NCBI RefSeq assembly: GCF_016482685.1
Contig: NZ_JACYHF010000001.1
Span: 548,612 to 612,611, forward strand
Source: Streptomyces sp. DSM 110735
GTDB taxonomy: Bacteria; Actinomycetota; Actinomycetes; Streptomycetales; Streptomycetaceae
Length of the DNA stretch: 64,000 nt
Reading direction: 5' to 3'
The notes below the pieces were generated by a model. It was given only the letters and a program-made list of their open reading frames with translations. It was not told the origin of the DNA and did no database searches. Shown one piece after another: positions 43,801 to 54,595 of this stretch. The position numbers and the translations under genes were made by a program. The stretch's first letter is position 1; each line of letters opens with the position of its first letter.

Positions 43801-44829
43801 GCCGGTGTGCGGCTGGAAGACGCGGTGCTGCTCGGCGTGCGAGAGGCGTGCGTACAGCGGCAGCACCTCGGTGAATCTGTACTTCTTCTTCTCCAGCGCG
43901 TCGGCGGTGTCCCGGATCTCGCGCTCGCCGGAGAGGAAGACGAGGATGTCGCCCTTGCCCTCGGCCATCAGCTCCTCGACGGCGTCGGTGATCGCGGTGA
44001 TCTGGTCGCGGTCGGCGTCGGAGGAGTCCTCCTCCAGGAGTGGCCGGTAGCGCACCTCGACGGGGTACGTCCGCCCGCTCACCTCGATGATCGGGGCGTC
44101 GCCGAAGTGGCGGGAGAAGCGCTCGGGGTCGATGGTGGCCGAGGTGATGACGACCTTGAGGTCGGGGCGCCTCGGCAGCAACTGGGCGAGATAGCCCAGC
44201 AGGAAGTCGATGTTGAGGGACCGCTCGTGCGCCTCGTCGATGATGATCGTGTCGTAGGCGCGCAGCTCGCGGTCGGTCTGGATCTCCGCGAGGAGGATGC
44301 CGTCCGTCATCAGCTTCACGAAGGTGGCGTCCGGGTTCACCTGGTCGGTGAAGCGGACCTTCCAGCCGACGGCTTCGCCGAGCGGGGTCTTCAGCTCCTC
44401 CGCGACGCGCTCGGCCACCGTCCGGGCGGCGATGCGGCGGGGCTGGGTGTGCCCGATCATGCCGCGCACGCCCCGGCCCAGCTCCATACAGATCTTGGGG
44501 ATCTGGGTGGTCTTTCCGGAGCCGGTCTCACCGGCGACGATGACGACCTGGTGATCGCGGATGGCGGCCGCGATCTCGTCCTTCTTCTGGCTGACCGGCA
44601 GTTGTTCGGGATAGGTGACGGCGGGCACACGGGAGCGCCGGGCGTCCATGCGGGAGGCGGCCGTGCCGATCTCGCCCTCGATCTCGGCGAGGACGGCGGC
44701 GCGGGCCTCCGGCTTACGGATCTTGCGCGCGCCCTCGAGCCTGCGTCCGAGCCGGTGCGCGTCGCGCAGCGACAGCTCGGTCAGTCGGGAGGCGAGGGCG
44801 CCCGGGGCGGGGGCGGGATGCGTAGACAT
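40885..44829 (-). CDS. hrpA: ATP-dependent RNA helicase HrpA
   Basis: 1314 residues, full length for HrpA. The DEAH-box core has GETGSGKTTQ (about 101-110), IIIDEAHER, SATI and the QRKGRCGR motif VI, followed by helicase-associated and OB-fold domains and a long C-terminal DUF3418 region. It unwinds RNA; in other bacteria HrpA rescues stalled ribosomes and matures mRNA. A long open frame on the opposite strand is only a codon-bias shadow. Confidence 0.96.
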   Translation of the reverse strand: MSTHPAPAPGALASRLTELSLRDAHRLGRRLEGARKIRKPEARAAVLAEIEGEIGTAASRMDARRSRVPAVTYPEQLPVSQKKDEIAAAIRDHQVVIVAGETGSGKTTQIPKICMELGRGVRGMIGHTQPRRIAARTVAERVAEELKTPLGEAVGWKVRFTDQVNPDATFVKLMTDGILLAEIQTDRELRAYDTIIIDEAHERSLNIDFLLGYLAQLLPRRPDLKVVITSATIDPERFSRHFGDAPIIEVSGRTYPVEVRYRPLLEEDSSDADRDQITAITDAVEELMAEGKGDILVFLSGEREIRDTADALEKKKYRFTEVLPLYARLSHAEQHRVFQPHTGRRIVLATNVAETSLTVPGIKFVIDPGFARISRYSHRTKVQRLPIEAISQASANQRKGRCGRTSDGICIRLYSEDDFESRPEFTDAEILRTNLASVILQMTAAGLGEIEKFPFIDPPDHRNIRDGVQLLQELGALDPAQKDPRRRLTDTGRKLAQLPVDPRLARMVLEAARNGCVREVMVIAAALSIQDPRERPADKQTQADQQHARFKDETSDFLAYLNLWRYVREQQKERGSSSFRRMCKQEYLNFLRIREWQDIYTQLRTVAKQMDIRIGEEDAPADRIHVSLLAGLLSHVGMKDVKDGNKNEYLGARNAKFAVFPGSSLFKKQPKFLMSAELVETSRLWARVNAKIEPEWVEPLAGHLLKRTYSEPHWEKDQAAVMAYEKVTLYGVPIVAQRKVNYGRIDPELSRELFIRNALVEGDWRTHHKFFADNRKLLSEVEELEHRARRRDIVVDDDTLFDFYDQRVPEHVVSGAHFDSWWKRKRHEQPDFLDFEREMLIRESAEAVTKDDYPDTWHQGNLKFRVTYQFEPGADADGVTVHIPLQVLNQVTDEGFDWQIPGLREEVVTELIRTLPKPIRRNYVPAPNYAKKFLERAVPLQEPLTTTMARELKRMVGVPFEAADFDWSKVPEHLKVTFRIVDERRRKLAEDKDLEALKLQLRPKARQALSQAAAATASRQGGESLERSGLTDWTIGSLTRVFETRRAGQPVKAYPALVDDGDTVSVRLFDTEEEQAEAMWKGTRRLILRNIPVNPAKFASDKLTNAQKLALSANPHGSVQALFDDCAMAAADKLIADFGGPVWDEESYRKLYDKVRADIVDTTVRAVGQVQQVLAAWQAAERRLKSVKSPVLLANLTDVRQQLDALVKPGFVTWAGLKRLPDLMRYLVAADRRLQQMPTNVQRDTSRMEKVQEMRDEYAWLLEQLPQGRPVPRQVLDVRWMIEELRVSYFAHALGTAYPVSDKRIVKAIDALAP

Positions 44830-44980
44830 ACGCGGTCCAGGATCTCACCTCGGGGAAACAGCGCGCGAACGATTTGCCGCCCAGGCGCCCGGGGCGCCCC
44901 GGCTCCTGTCGCCGGGGTCGAGCGGAGGACGGGTCCGCGCACGGGCCCGTCCTCCTGGTTCGGCAGGTGCGCCGCCCGGC

Positions 44981-45328
44981 TCAGCAGCTTCGCTGTCCGG
45001 ACCTGAACCCGGACCCGTACCCGTCCCGGTAGCCGTTCTGGTAGTCCCAGCGGGGATCGATCGGCAGCGACCGGACCGGGAACTGACGGTGGCCGTCGTT
45101 CCAGCGATGGCAGGTGCGCTGACCGTCCCGGAACCCGGACCTGAATCCGTCCCGGAAGCCGTCCTGGTAGTCCCTGGGCGAAGCCGGGAATCGGGTCGCC
45201 GTCCCGGTCTGTGTGGTGGCGGGGGTCGCCGAGGCGACCTGCTGGAAGGACACCGGAGCGAGAACGACGGCTGCGGCTACGAACATCGAGCTGAACACAG
45301 CCGTCCGCTGTCTTTTCGTGACGGGCAT
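44981..45328 (-). CDS. Small secreted protein with repeated aromatic-Gly motifs
   Basis: 115 residues with a signal peptide (MPVTKRQRTAVFSSMFVAAAVVLAPVSFQQVASA). The mature part has two similar blocks, YQDGFRDGFRSGFRDGQ and YQNGYRDGYGSGFRSGQ, each ending near a Cys (RTC, RSC) that could form one disulfide. The pattern of aromatic-x-x-Gly every four residues resembles glycine-zipper-like or cell-wall-associated repeats. Function unknown. Confidence 0.75.
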   Translation of the reverse strand: MPVTKRQRTAVFSSMFVAAAVVLAPVSFQQVASATPATTQTGTATRFPASPRDYQDGFRDGFRSGFRDGQRTCHRWNDGHRQFPVRSLPIDPRWDYQNGYRDGYGSGFRSGQRSC

Positions 45329-45431
45329 GGGCGCTCCCTCGGGGTGATTCCGACGAATGGCCGTATTTCACTGTGGCCCCGGTCCGGGGACCCCGCAACC
45401 GCGTGCCATGACAACTCCACGGCATACGAAA

Positions 45432-45462
45432 ACACCCCCGCCGGAGACTCCGGAGGGGGTGT
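45432..45462 (-). terminator. Terminator of the tRNA cluster
   Basis: ACACCCCCGCCGGAG / CTCCGGAGGGGGTGT hairpin 22 bp beyond tRNA-Phe. Confidence 0.8.
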
Positions 45463-45483
45463 CGGCCCTGGTGAGGGCGGTTG

Positions 45484-45557
45484 TGGCTGGGGCCGGGGTC
45501 GAACCGGCGACCTATCGCTTTTCAGGCGATCGCTCGTACCAACTGAGCTACCCAGCC
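45484..45557 (-). tRNA. tRNA-Phe(GAA)
   Basis: Acceptor GGCTGGG/CCCAGCC, anticodon GAA in CTGAAAAG, normal T loop (GTTCGAC), discriminator A. No encoded CCA. Confidence 0.95.
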
Positions 45558-45559
45558 AC

Positions 45560-45579
45560 GAGGTTTCACGTGAAACCTC
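45560..45579. promoter_or_regulatory. parS-like ParB binding palindrome
   Basis: A 20-bp perfect palindrome with core GTTTCACGTGAAAC, which equals the known Streptomyces parS core. It lies between tRNA-Phe and tRNA-Asp, transcribed as a spacer. The site is the only one in the window. Confidence 0.75.
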
Positions 45580-45581
45580 AG

Positions 45582-45656
45582 CGGTCCTGACGGGATTTGA
45601 ACCCGCGGCCTCCACCTTGACAGGGTGGCGAGCACTCCAAACTGCTCCACAGGACC
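45582..45656 (-). tRNA. tRNA-Asp(GTC), copy 2
   Basis: Identical to the copy at 40705-40779; 24 bp upstream of tRNA-Phe in the same orientation. Confidence 0.95.
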
Positions 45657-45854
45657 AGGCGCTGTGTACGACAGTGTCGCACACGGTTGCGGGTCTTCCC
45701 AACGTGATTCCCACCCGCTGTGAGGTGCGCATCTGTTGGGCTGACGTCGCTGGAGAAGCGTATCAGAGCACGGGGGGTGCTCCGAAAACGTGCCGGGAGC
45801 GCGAGAGGACGCCGGGACACGCTGGAAAACGTGGGGAAACGCCGGGGAACGCGA

Positions 45855-45882
45855 AAACCCGCCCTGGATCAGGACGGGTTTC
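45855..45882 (-). terminator. Terminator of tRNA-Glu
   Basis: AAAACCCGCCCTG / CAGGACGGGTTT hairpin beyond the tRNA 3' end. Confidence 0.7.
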
Positions 45883-45897
45883 GTGACAACTCTGCTG

Positions 45898-45973
45898 TGG
45901 TGCCCCCAACGGGATTCGAACCCGTGCTACCGCCTTGAAAGGGCGGCGTCCTAGGCCGCTAGACGATGAGGGC
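45898..45973 (-). tRNA. tRNA-Glu(TTC)
   Basis: Anticodon TTC in CTTTCAAG, normal T loop (GTTCGAA), discriminator A followed by an encoded CCA. Confidence 0.93.
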
Positions 45974-46084
45974 TATCGGCCCGCCGTGGGCGCTTCGCAG
46001 CGCGTCGGGGACGTGAGCAGCATAGGGGATGTCCAGTGGTATCGGCAAAACGCTTTACGGCGAGGAGCGAGGGCGACGGGCACC

Positions 46085-47563
46085 TCACTTCTTGGCCAGA
46101 TGGCGGCTGACCTCGGCCGTCGTCCGTCCCAGACCGCCGAGTTCGATCTCGTCCCACGCCTGGAGCCTGCGGGTGTCGCGGTCCAGGTAGAGGATCGACG
46201 CCTCGACCGGCGCCGGGTACTGCCCCTCGACCGCGCGCAGCCCGCTGCCGCCGGTCGAGCCCTCGCGGCGCAGCCGGGTGCCCAGCGGCAGGATCTTCGA
46301 TCCCTCGGTGTGCAGATGACCGCAGAGCACGAGCGGCACGGTGCCGTCCGTCTCCTGTGCCGCCACCGGCTCGTGCGCCACCGCGATGTCCACCGGCGTG
46401 CCCTTGGCCCGCTGGTCCCGCAGCGCCGAGGCGAGCCGCGCCCCCGCGAGACGCTCGGCCGCGTCGCCGCCGGTCGGCCGGGAGCGGTCGGGCGTGAACT
46501 GGGGGTCGCCCATGCCCGCGAACCGCACTCCGCCGGCCGTCGCGGCGCGGCCGTCGTCCAGGACGTGCACGTTCTTCATGTGCTCCAGATAGCGCTGGGT
46601 CGCTTGGGAGTCGTGGTTGCCCCTGACCCACACATAGGGCACGCCCAGATCCTCGATCGGGTCCAGGAAGCCGTTCTCCGCCGCCGTGCCGTGGTCCATG
46701 GTGTCGCCGGAATCCACGATGACGCTCACCTTGTACTGGGTCACCAGCGACTCGATGATCTTCCAGCTCGCCGGGTTGAGGTGGATGTCCGACACGTGCA
46801 GCACCCGGATCGTGGAGGGGTCGGGCTGGTAGGCGGGGAGCGTGGACGCGACGTCGTACAGCTTCGTCACGTTCGTCACCAGGCGGGCCAGCTCCTTCTG
46901 GTACACGTCGAACTCGCTGACGATGCTGCGCGCGTTGCCCACCACCGACGGCGCCGAGGAGAGCAGCCCGGAGAAGCGGGGCTCCAGTACCGAGCGCGGG
47001 TTCCAGGTGGCGTAGGCGGAGATGCCCGAGGCGGCGAGCAGGGCGAGGGCCAGTCCGCCGGCCGCGAGCGCGCGACGGGGCCTGCGGTAGACGGCGAGGC
47101 CGAGGACCGTGGCGCCGGTGACGACGGCGACCGTGGAGCGCAGCGCGAGGTCGAGCGTGCCGTGCTCGATGTCGTCGGTGACCTCCTGCTGGAGTCCCGA
47201 GAGCCGCTCCGGGTGGTCCACCAGCGCCTGGGCGCGCACCGGGTCCAGTTGGTCCACGTCGACGTCCAGGCGGAGCGGGGCGACATGGCTGTCGAGGGTG
47301 AGCGCGCCCAGCGGCGAGACGTTGATCTTCGTGCCGCCGCTGAGGGAGGGACGCAGCGCCATGGTGGTGTCCATCGGGCCGACCGGGGCGCGGACGTTGC
47401 CGACGACCAGGAGCCCCAGCCAGGCGCCGGTGAGCACGACCGTGACGAGCCCGAGCGCCCGCAGCCAGGGGCGGCGCCGGGCGGCGAGGGCGAGGAAGGG
47501 GAGGCGGCGGTCTTCTGTTGTCCGGTTCCGGCGGCGGAGCGGGGCGGCGGGGACGCGGGGCAT
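46085..47563 (-). CDS. Membrane-anchored metallophosphoesterase
   Basis: 492 residues. Two or three transmembrane segments (about 33-53, 130-150 and 165-185) precede a calcineurin-like phosphoesterase domain with all metal motifs: HVSDIHLNP, DSGDTMDHG, RGNHDS, AHEP and CGHLHTEG. The catalytic domain probably faces outside and may cleave phospholipid- or nucleotide-like phosphodiesters. ATG at 47563. Confidence 0.88.
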   Translation of the reverse strand: MPRVPAAPLRRRNRTTEDRRLPFLALAARRRPWLRALGLVTVVLTGAWLGLLVVGNVRAPVGPMDTTMALRPSLSGGTKINVSPLGALTLDSHVAPLRLDVDVDQLDPVRAQALVDHPERLSGLQQEVTDDIEHGTLDLALRSTVAVVTGATVLGLAVYRRPRRALAAGGLALALLAASGISAYATWNPRSVLEPRFSGLLSSAPSVVGNARSIVSEFDVYQKELARLVTNVTKLYDVASTLPAYQPDPSTIRVLHVSDIHLNPASWKIIESLVTQYKVSVIVDSGDTMDHGTAAENGFLDPIEDLGVPYVWVRGNHDSQATQRYLEHMKNVHVLDDGRAATAGGVRFAGMGDPQFTPDRSRPTGGDAAERLAGARLASALRDQRAKGTPVDIAVAHEPVAAQETDGTVPLVLCGHLHTEGSKILPLGTRLRREGSTGGSGLRAVEGQYPAPVEASILYLDRDTRRLQAWDEIELGGLGRTTAEVSRHLAKK

Positions 47564-47661
47564 TGGGGCCGTATGCCCAGCGGCGCCACGGGATATGCGG
47601 GACGCCGGGCGACGCCCCGGTCCGGCTCGGCGCCGACCGGGACCCCGGCTCACGCCCCGGT

Positions 47662-48012
47662 TCAGCCCCAGCCCAGCTCGTGCAGCCGGGCGTCCTCGAT
47701 GCCGAAGTGGTGGGCGACCTCGTGCACGACCGTGACGGCCACCTCGTGCACCACGTCCTCCTGCGACGCGCAGTACCGCAGGGTCGGGCCCATGTAGATC
47801 GAGATGCGGTCGGGGAGGACCCCGGCGTACCACTCACCGCGCTCGGTGAGCGGGGTGCCCTCGTAGAGTCCGAGCAGTTCCGGGTCGTGGGCGGGCGGCT
47901 CGTCCTCCACGAAGACGGCCACGTTGTCCATGACCCGCGTCAGTTCCGGCGGGATCCGGTCCAGGGCCTCGCTCACCAGCTCTTCGAACCTGTCGCGTGT
48001 CATCTCCAGCAC
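47662..48012 (-). CDS. Small zincin-type metallopeptidase family protein
   Basis: 116 residues with the zinc motif HEVAHHFGIED (HExxH plus downstream Asp), preceded by the conserved MDNVAVFVEDEP and GERGEWYAG-like segments of the minimal metallopeptidase family. No signal peptide. The start is unsure: GTG 48012 gives MLEMTRDRFEELV, and an ATG nine bases later is possible. Peptidase activity has rarely been shown for this family. Confidence 0.85.
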   Translation of the reverse strand: MLEMTRDRFEELVSEALDRIPPELTRVMDNVAVFVEDEPPAHDPELLGLYEGTPLTERGEWYAGVLPDRISIYMGPTLRYCASQEDVVHEVAVTVVHEVAHHFGIEDARLHELGWG

Positions 48013-48143
48013 ACCGCCATTGTCGGGGACGGACGGCCGGTTCGGCGGGTAAGGGTGAGCGGGCTCGAACAACGGGCGTGTCCTCTTGCGGGCGGCGGGA
48101 GTTGGAGAGGTCGACTCCTTCCCTTGTTCCGGAGGTGGCCGCC

Positions 48144-48653
48144 GTGCGCCCCAAGTACGTACCCGTCCGTCTGGTCGTCACGGTGCTGGCCGCCGCCGCT
48201 GCCACTGGCTGCGTGCGCGTGGGGGAGGACGCGGGACCGTCCCGGCCCGAGCACTCGGCGGGGCAACGCCACGGCGGTGTGCCGGGCGGCGCCCCGGTCG
48301 CGGGCGGCGGCGGGCAGGGGTACGAGGAGGCGGCGGGGGACGACAAGCACGGGCACGGCGGCAAGAAGAAGCCGGGCGAGTCGGCCTCGGCGTCCGCCAG
48401 CGCCTCCGGCAAGCACGACCGCTCGGCGGCGCCGTCGAAGCCGGGTCAGACCGTGCACCCGGGCGAGCCCGCCCCGACCAACGTGCCGCCGACCCCGCCC
48501 GCCAGCTCCGCCCCGCCGGAGCCGCCCGCCTCCAGCCCGCCCCCGCCGGAGTCGCCGACCCCGCCCGCCGAGCCGTCCTCCTCGGCGCACGAGGACCCGG
48601 GACCGCAGTTGGTCGAGCGGGTGCCGGTTCCGGCGGTCGCGGTGGCGGCGTAG
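48144..48653 (+). CDS. Proline-rich lipoprotein
   Basis: 169 residues, GTG after GGAGGTGG. The signal MRPKYVPVRLVVTVLAAAAATGC ends in a lipobox with Cys23. The mature protein is Gly/Lys-rich and then strongly Pro/Ser/Glu-rich (PPASSAPPEPPASSPPPPES), like wall-spanning linkers, with a short hydrophobic end (VPVPAVAVAA). No enzymatic domain. Confidence 0.72.
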   Translation: MRPKYVPVRLVVTVLAAAAATGCVRVGEDAGPSRPEHSAGQRHGGVPGGAPVAGGGGQGYEEAAGDDKHGHGGKKKPGESASASASASGKHDRSAAPSKPGQTVHPGEPAPTNVPPTPPASSAPPEPPASSPPPPESPTPPAEPSSSAHEDPGPQLVERVPVPAVAVAA

Positions 48654-48966
48654 AACGCGGTCGCGGGGGTGGGCGGGAGGCGGTCTCGGCGGGGGCGCGG
48701 AAGGCGGTCGCAGTGGGGGCGTGGAAGGCGCCCCGTGCGCGGCTTTTCGGGGTCGCGCAGGGCCCTCACGAGCGGGTTTGCCTTCGGGGGTGGGGGGTGC
48801 GTATGGTGGTAGATCGTTTGATCCCATTTGCCCGGCGCCATCGCAGAGCGCGCCGTGTGGCGCGTACTCTCCTTTGCCGTGACGGACCGCATTGAGGCGG
48901 TTGTGTTGTGCGAATCACGGAGTTGACGGGCGCGTGCCGAGAGACTCCGGAAGGTTTCGCATTCGC
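48654..48966 (+). promoter_or_regulatory. Leader region of the DEAD-box helicase
   Basis: 313 bp without a gene. A GGGGGCG-rich stretch contains repeats of GCGGTCGCGG/GCAGTGGGGGCG near 48658-48730. Further on, a small hairpin CGCGCC/GGCGCG (48849-48864) sits beside TACTCT. A long untranslated leader would be in keeping with cold- or RNA-structure control of such helicases. Confidence 0.4.
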
Positions 48967-51114
<2,148 letters not shown>

Positions 51115-51152
51115 CGGCACGTGAGCCGAGCCCAGCCAGGCTGGGCCGAGCT

Positions 51153-51195
51153 GCCGAAGGGCCCGTACGGATTCGTTCCGTACGGGCCCTTCGGC
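51153..51195 (+). terminator. Terminator after the DEAD-box helicase
   Basis: 18-bp perfect stem (GCCGAAGGGCCCGTACGG and its complement) with a short loop. Confidence 0.9.
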
Positions 51196-51381
51196 GTACC
51201 CCGGCGCGGTGTGGGCCGCCGTACCCCGCGCGGTGTTCCTCGCCCGGCAAAGCACTGGTCATGAATCTGTCAGGAACGCATGTACGATCAGGCGACTTCC
51301 GAGGGGCTGCGCCAGGCCGGGGGGCCGGGACCGTCATGAGCGGCACGCATGTCCTCTCGTCGATTCCGGGGAGGGCTCGCC

Positions 51382-54300
51382 TTGGTCCGTCATGCTTCCG
51401 TACACCGTTCCCGCGCCAGACGCGCGGCCGTGGTCTCGGCCGCCGCCGTCGCGCTCGCCGCGGGCCTGACTCCGCTGCTGCCGTCGGCCTCCGCGACCGG
51501 CGCGCCGACCGAGACGGTGGTACCGGCGACACTGCGCGGTACCTATCCGTCGACCGCGCTGCTGACGCCCTCGACGCGCCAGGGCCACGACGGCGTCGGC
51601 GCCCAGGGTGTCCTCCACCGCCTCGAAGGCGGCAGCGATCTGTGGTGGACGCCGTTCGACGGCGGCGAACCGGTCCGGGTGCCCGGGCGGCAGGGGCTGT
51701 TCGCCCAGGCGACCGGCACCGACGTCGTCTACTTCCACTCCGCGGACCGGACCGACTTCCGGGACCTGGCCACGGGTATTGAACGGTCCGTCCGGATGCC
51801 GGAAGGGCTTGGCTACCAGAGCGCCTACGACAACCTGCTGATCGCCTTCCGCCCGGCCACCGGCGCGGACGGCACCTCCACGCACGAGGTGCATCTGCTG
51901 ACCCCCGGGGCCGACGACACGGCCCGGGACGTGACAGTGACCGGTGGCCCGGCGGCCCTCGACCTCGGCCCGACGGTGGGAGCGGACGCCCAGAGCGTCT
52001 TCTTCCGCGCGACCCTGGACGGCACCCTTCGCATCGCCGCCGTCGACCGCGAGACCGGCCGCGTGGAGAGCTGGACCCAGCCGCTCCCCACCGCCTACTC
52101 GGGTCTGGTGATCTCACCGGACCATGTCGCCGTGGTCGCTCCGGACAGGGCGAAGGTCCTGGTGCTGCCGCGCGGCGAGCTGTCCGCCACCCCGGCCGAG
52201 GTCACCGTGGCCGGTGCCGCCGACGGACCGAACGTGGCCCGCGACGTGGCGCTCGTCGGCGACTGGCTGGTGAGTGGGAGCACCCGCGTCCAGGCCCAGC
52301 CGCTCGCGGGCGGCGAGCCGGTCACGCTGATGGCGCAGTCGTCGTCCCAGGGCACCGGGGTCGGCCCCGGCGGCACGGCGGTCCGGGTGGGGCGTACCGG
52401 CGCCGATGACTGGGGCATCCAGCGCATCCGCGCCGGAGCCGACGGCAGGCCGGTCGTCACCATGGTCAAGCCGCTGCCGAAACCGCCGTACCCCGTCCAG
52501 GGTCTGTCGCTCGATCAGGGACGGCTCGCCGTCGCCGACTACGGCACCGTCTCCGGGGCGAACGGCGGCCGGATCGTCCGTGCGCGCACCGTCGCCGCCG
52601 CCGGTACCCCCGAGTTCGGGGAGGCATCGGTCCTGCTGGACTCCAGCGCCAACGTCCCCCATTGCGCGTCCCCCGATTGCGCCCCGCTCCACGGCACCCC
52701 CGACGGTCGCGTCGTCTGGCAGATCCCCGGCACCAACGGCAGCGCCGACCTCATCCGCGTCACCGGTGGGCAGGGGTCGGCCTTCTGGCAGCGCGGCGTG
52801 GAGAAGGGCGGCCGCGTCACCGACGTCTCCGGCCGCTACGTCCTCTACACGGGCCCCACCCACCAGGACGTCTACGAGATCGACAACGACGGCAAGCCCG
52901 CCGTCACCCGCACCCCCACCGCCGCTGCCCTCTCCGGCGATCTGCTGTGGACCCCGGGCTCGGCGCCGGGGTCCGTCACGGCGTACAGCCTGTCGGCGAA
53001 GAAGATCACCGAGACCGTCACCCTCGACTCCGGCTGCGTCCCCACCGAACTCCAGGCGCTGGGCCGCTGGCTGTACTGGGCGTGCGACGGCAGGGCCGGT
53101 GTGCACGACCGCACGACGGGCCGCTCCGTGCCCGTCCCCGCCGACGAGGCCGAGCTGGGCGACGGCTACGTCGTCACGCACGAGCGGAGCACCGGGAAGC
53201 TCACGCTCACCTCCTTCGCCGACGGCACGCCTGTCAGCCGGGTCATCGGCGAACTGCCGGACACCGGCGCCTCCCAGCGGGACGTGCGCTGGACGGTCGA
53301 CGAGTCCGGCGCCGACGTCGCCTGGGTGGACGGCCAGGAGCGGGTGCACCTCGTCCCGTCCGGCGTGCCCCAGCAGCCGCTGCGGCTGCTCGCCCCGGCG
53401 GAGAGCCCGGCGTCGGTCCCGGCCACCGAACCCGACACGGTCCCGAGGACGCTGACCTCCCTGCTGCTGTCCAAGCCGGCCTCGGGATGGCGCCTCACCG
53501 TGCGCGCGAAGACGACGGGCAAGGTCGTGGACACGGCGAGCGGTGGTGCCGCCCGGGGTGTGTTGGACGTCGGCTGGCACGGCGTGCCCCGGGACGCACA
53601 CGGTGGGGCGGCACGGCTGCCGGTCGGCTCGTACGACTGGACGGTGATCGTAGACCCGGCCGACGGGACCGGACAGCCGCTTCAGGTGAGCGGCACGGTC
53701 CGGCTGGCCGACGGCACCCCGGTGCGCCACGATCACGTGGGCCTCGACGGCGTGGGCGACCTGCTCACCCTCAACTCCTCAGGGAGCCTCACCTTCCAGA
53801 AGGGCACGGGCAAGGGCGCCTTCTCCGGGAAGGTGTCGGGCGGCGGCTGGTCCACCAAGGCAGCAGCGGTGCCGTTCGGCGATCTGAACGGCGACCACTG
53901 CAACGACGTGCTGGTGCGGATGGCGGACGGCTCGCTGCGCGGCTACAAGGTGCCGTGCGGCGACGCGCTCATTCCCTCGTGGTCGTACAAGAAGCTCGGC
54001 ACCGGCTGGTCGGCGTACAACGCGCTGACCTCGCCCGGCGACCTCACCGGGGACGCGCGGGCCGATCTGCTCGGCCGCAAGGCGTCCACCGGCGATGTGT
54101 ATCTCTTCGCCGCGAAGAGCGACGGGACGCTCGCGGCCGGCAAGAAGATCGGTTCGGCCTGGAAGGGCTACACGAAGGTCGTCGGCGCCGGAGACCTGAA
54201 CGGCGACGGCATCGGCGACGTCCTGGCCCGCGACAAGGCGGGCACCCTGTGGCGCTACAACGGCACAGGCACCGGGAAGCTCAAGGCGCGAGCCAAGGTC

Positions 54301-54489
54301 TTCTCGAACTGGGGCGGTTCGTACAACGCGATCGTCGGCGTCGGCGACATCACCGGGGACGGCAGGAGCGACCTGGTGGTGCGGGACACCTCGGGCGTGC
54401 TCTACCGCAACAACGGTGACGGGAAGGGCGGGTTCGGCAGCCGCGTGAAGATCGGCAGCGGCTGGGGCGGCTACAAGGGTCTCTTCTAG
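51382..54489 (+). CDS. Large secreted FG-GAP repeat protein
   Basis: About 1035 residues. I favour the TTG at 51382 because GGGGAGGG sits six bases upstream and gives a standard signal peptide (VRHASVHRSRARRAAVVSAAAVALAAGLTPLLPSASA); an ATG at 51349 adds 11 residues. Residues 40-650 look like beta-propeller strands (repeated short GD/DG blades). The last 250 residues contain three or four FG-GAP/VCBS calcium-binding repeats (GDLNGDHCNDVLVR, GDLTGDARADLLGR, GDLNGDGIGDVLAR, GDITGDGRSDLVVR). Extracellular; ligand unknown. Confidence 0.85.
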   Translation: MVRHASVHRSRARRAAVVSAAAVALAAGLTPLLPSASATGAPTETVVPATLRGTYPSTALLTPSTRQGHDGVGAQGVLHRLEGGSDLWWTPFDGGEPVRVPGRQGLFAQATGTDVVYFHSADRTDFRDLATGIERSVRMPEGLGYQSAYDNLLIAFRPATGADGTSTHEVHLLTPGADDTARDVTVTGGPAALDLGPTVGADAQSVFFRATLDGTLRIAAVDRETGRVESWTQPLPTAYSGLVISPDHVAVVAPDRAKVLVLPRGELSATPAEVTVAGAADGPNVARDVALVGDWLVSGSTRVQAQPLAGGEPVTLMAQSSSQGTGVGPGGTAVRVGRTGADDWGIQRIRAGADGRPVVTMVKPLPKPPYPVQGLSLDQGRLAVADYGTVSGANGGRIVRARTVAAAGTPEFGEASVLLDSSANVPHCASPDCAPLHGTPDGRVVWQIPGTNGSADLIRVTGGQGSAFWQRGVEKGGRVTDVSGRYVLYTGPTHQDVYEIDNDGKPAVTRTPTAAALSGDLLWTPGSAPGSVTAYSLSAKKITETVTLDSGCVPTELQALGRWLYWACDGRAGVHDRTTGRSVPVPADEAELGDGYVVTHERSTGKLTLTSFADGTPVSRVIGELPDTGASQRDVRWTVDESGADVAWVDGQERVHLVPSGVPQQPLRLLAPAESPASVPATEPDTVPRTLTSLLLSKPASGWRLTVRAKTTGKVVDTASGGAARGVLDVGWHGVPRDAHGGAARLPVGSYDWTVIVDPADGTGQPLQVSGTVRLADGTPVRHDHVGLDGVGDLLTLNSSGSLTFQKGTGKGAFSGKVSGGGWSTKAAAVPFGDLNGDHCNDVLVRMADGSLRGYKVPCGDALIPSWSYKKLGTGWSAYNALTSPGDLTGDARADLLGRKASTGDVYLFAAKSDGTLAAGKKIGSAWKGYTKVVGAGDLNGDGIGDVLARDKAGTLWRYNGTGTGKLKARAKVFSNWGGSYNAIVGVGDITGDGRSDLVVRDTSGVLYRNNGDGKGGFGSRVKIGSGWGGYKGLF

Positions 54490-54595
54490 TAGGAGTGGGT
54501 CCCGTGCGGGCCCTTCGCGTTACCCCGTGGTTTCCGATCGTTTCCGGCCATCGCGTGACGCATGTCACGTCGGCGGGCAGGGAATTGCTGGGGGC

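Noticed and set aside
40807..45006. A 1399-codon plus-strand frame over hrpA
   Set aside because: It is an opposite-strand shadow of a full-length HrpA with all helicase motifs; no ribosome binding site or recognisable protein.
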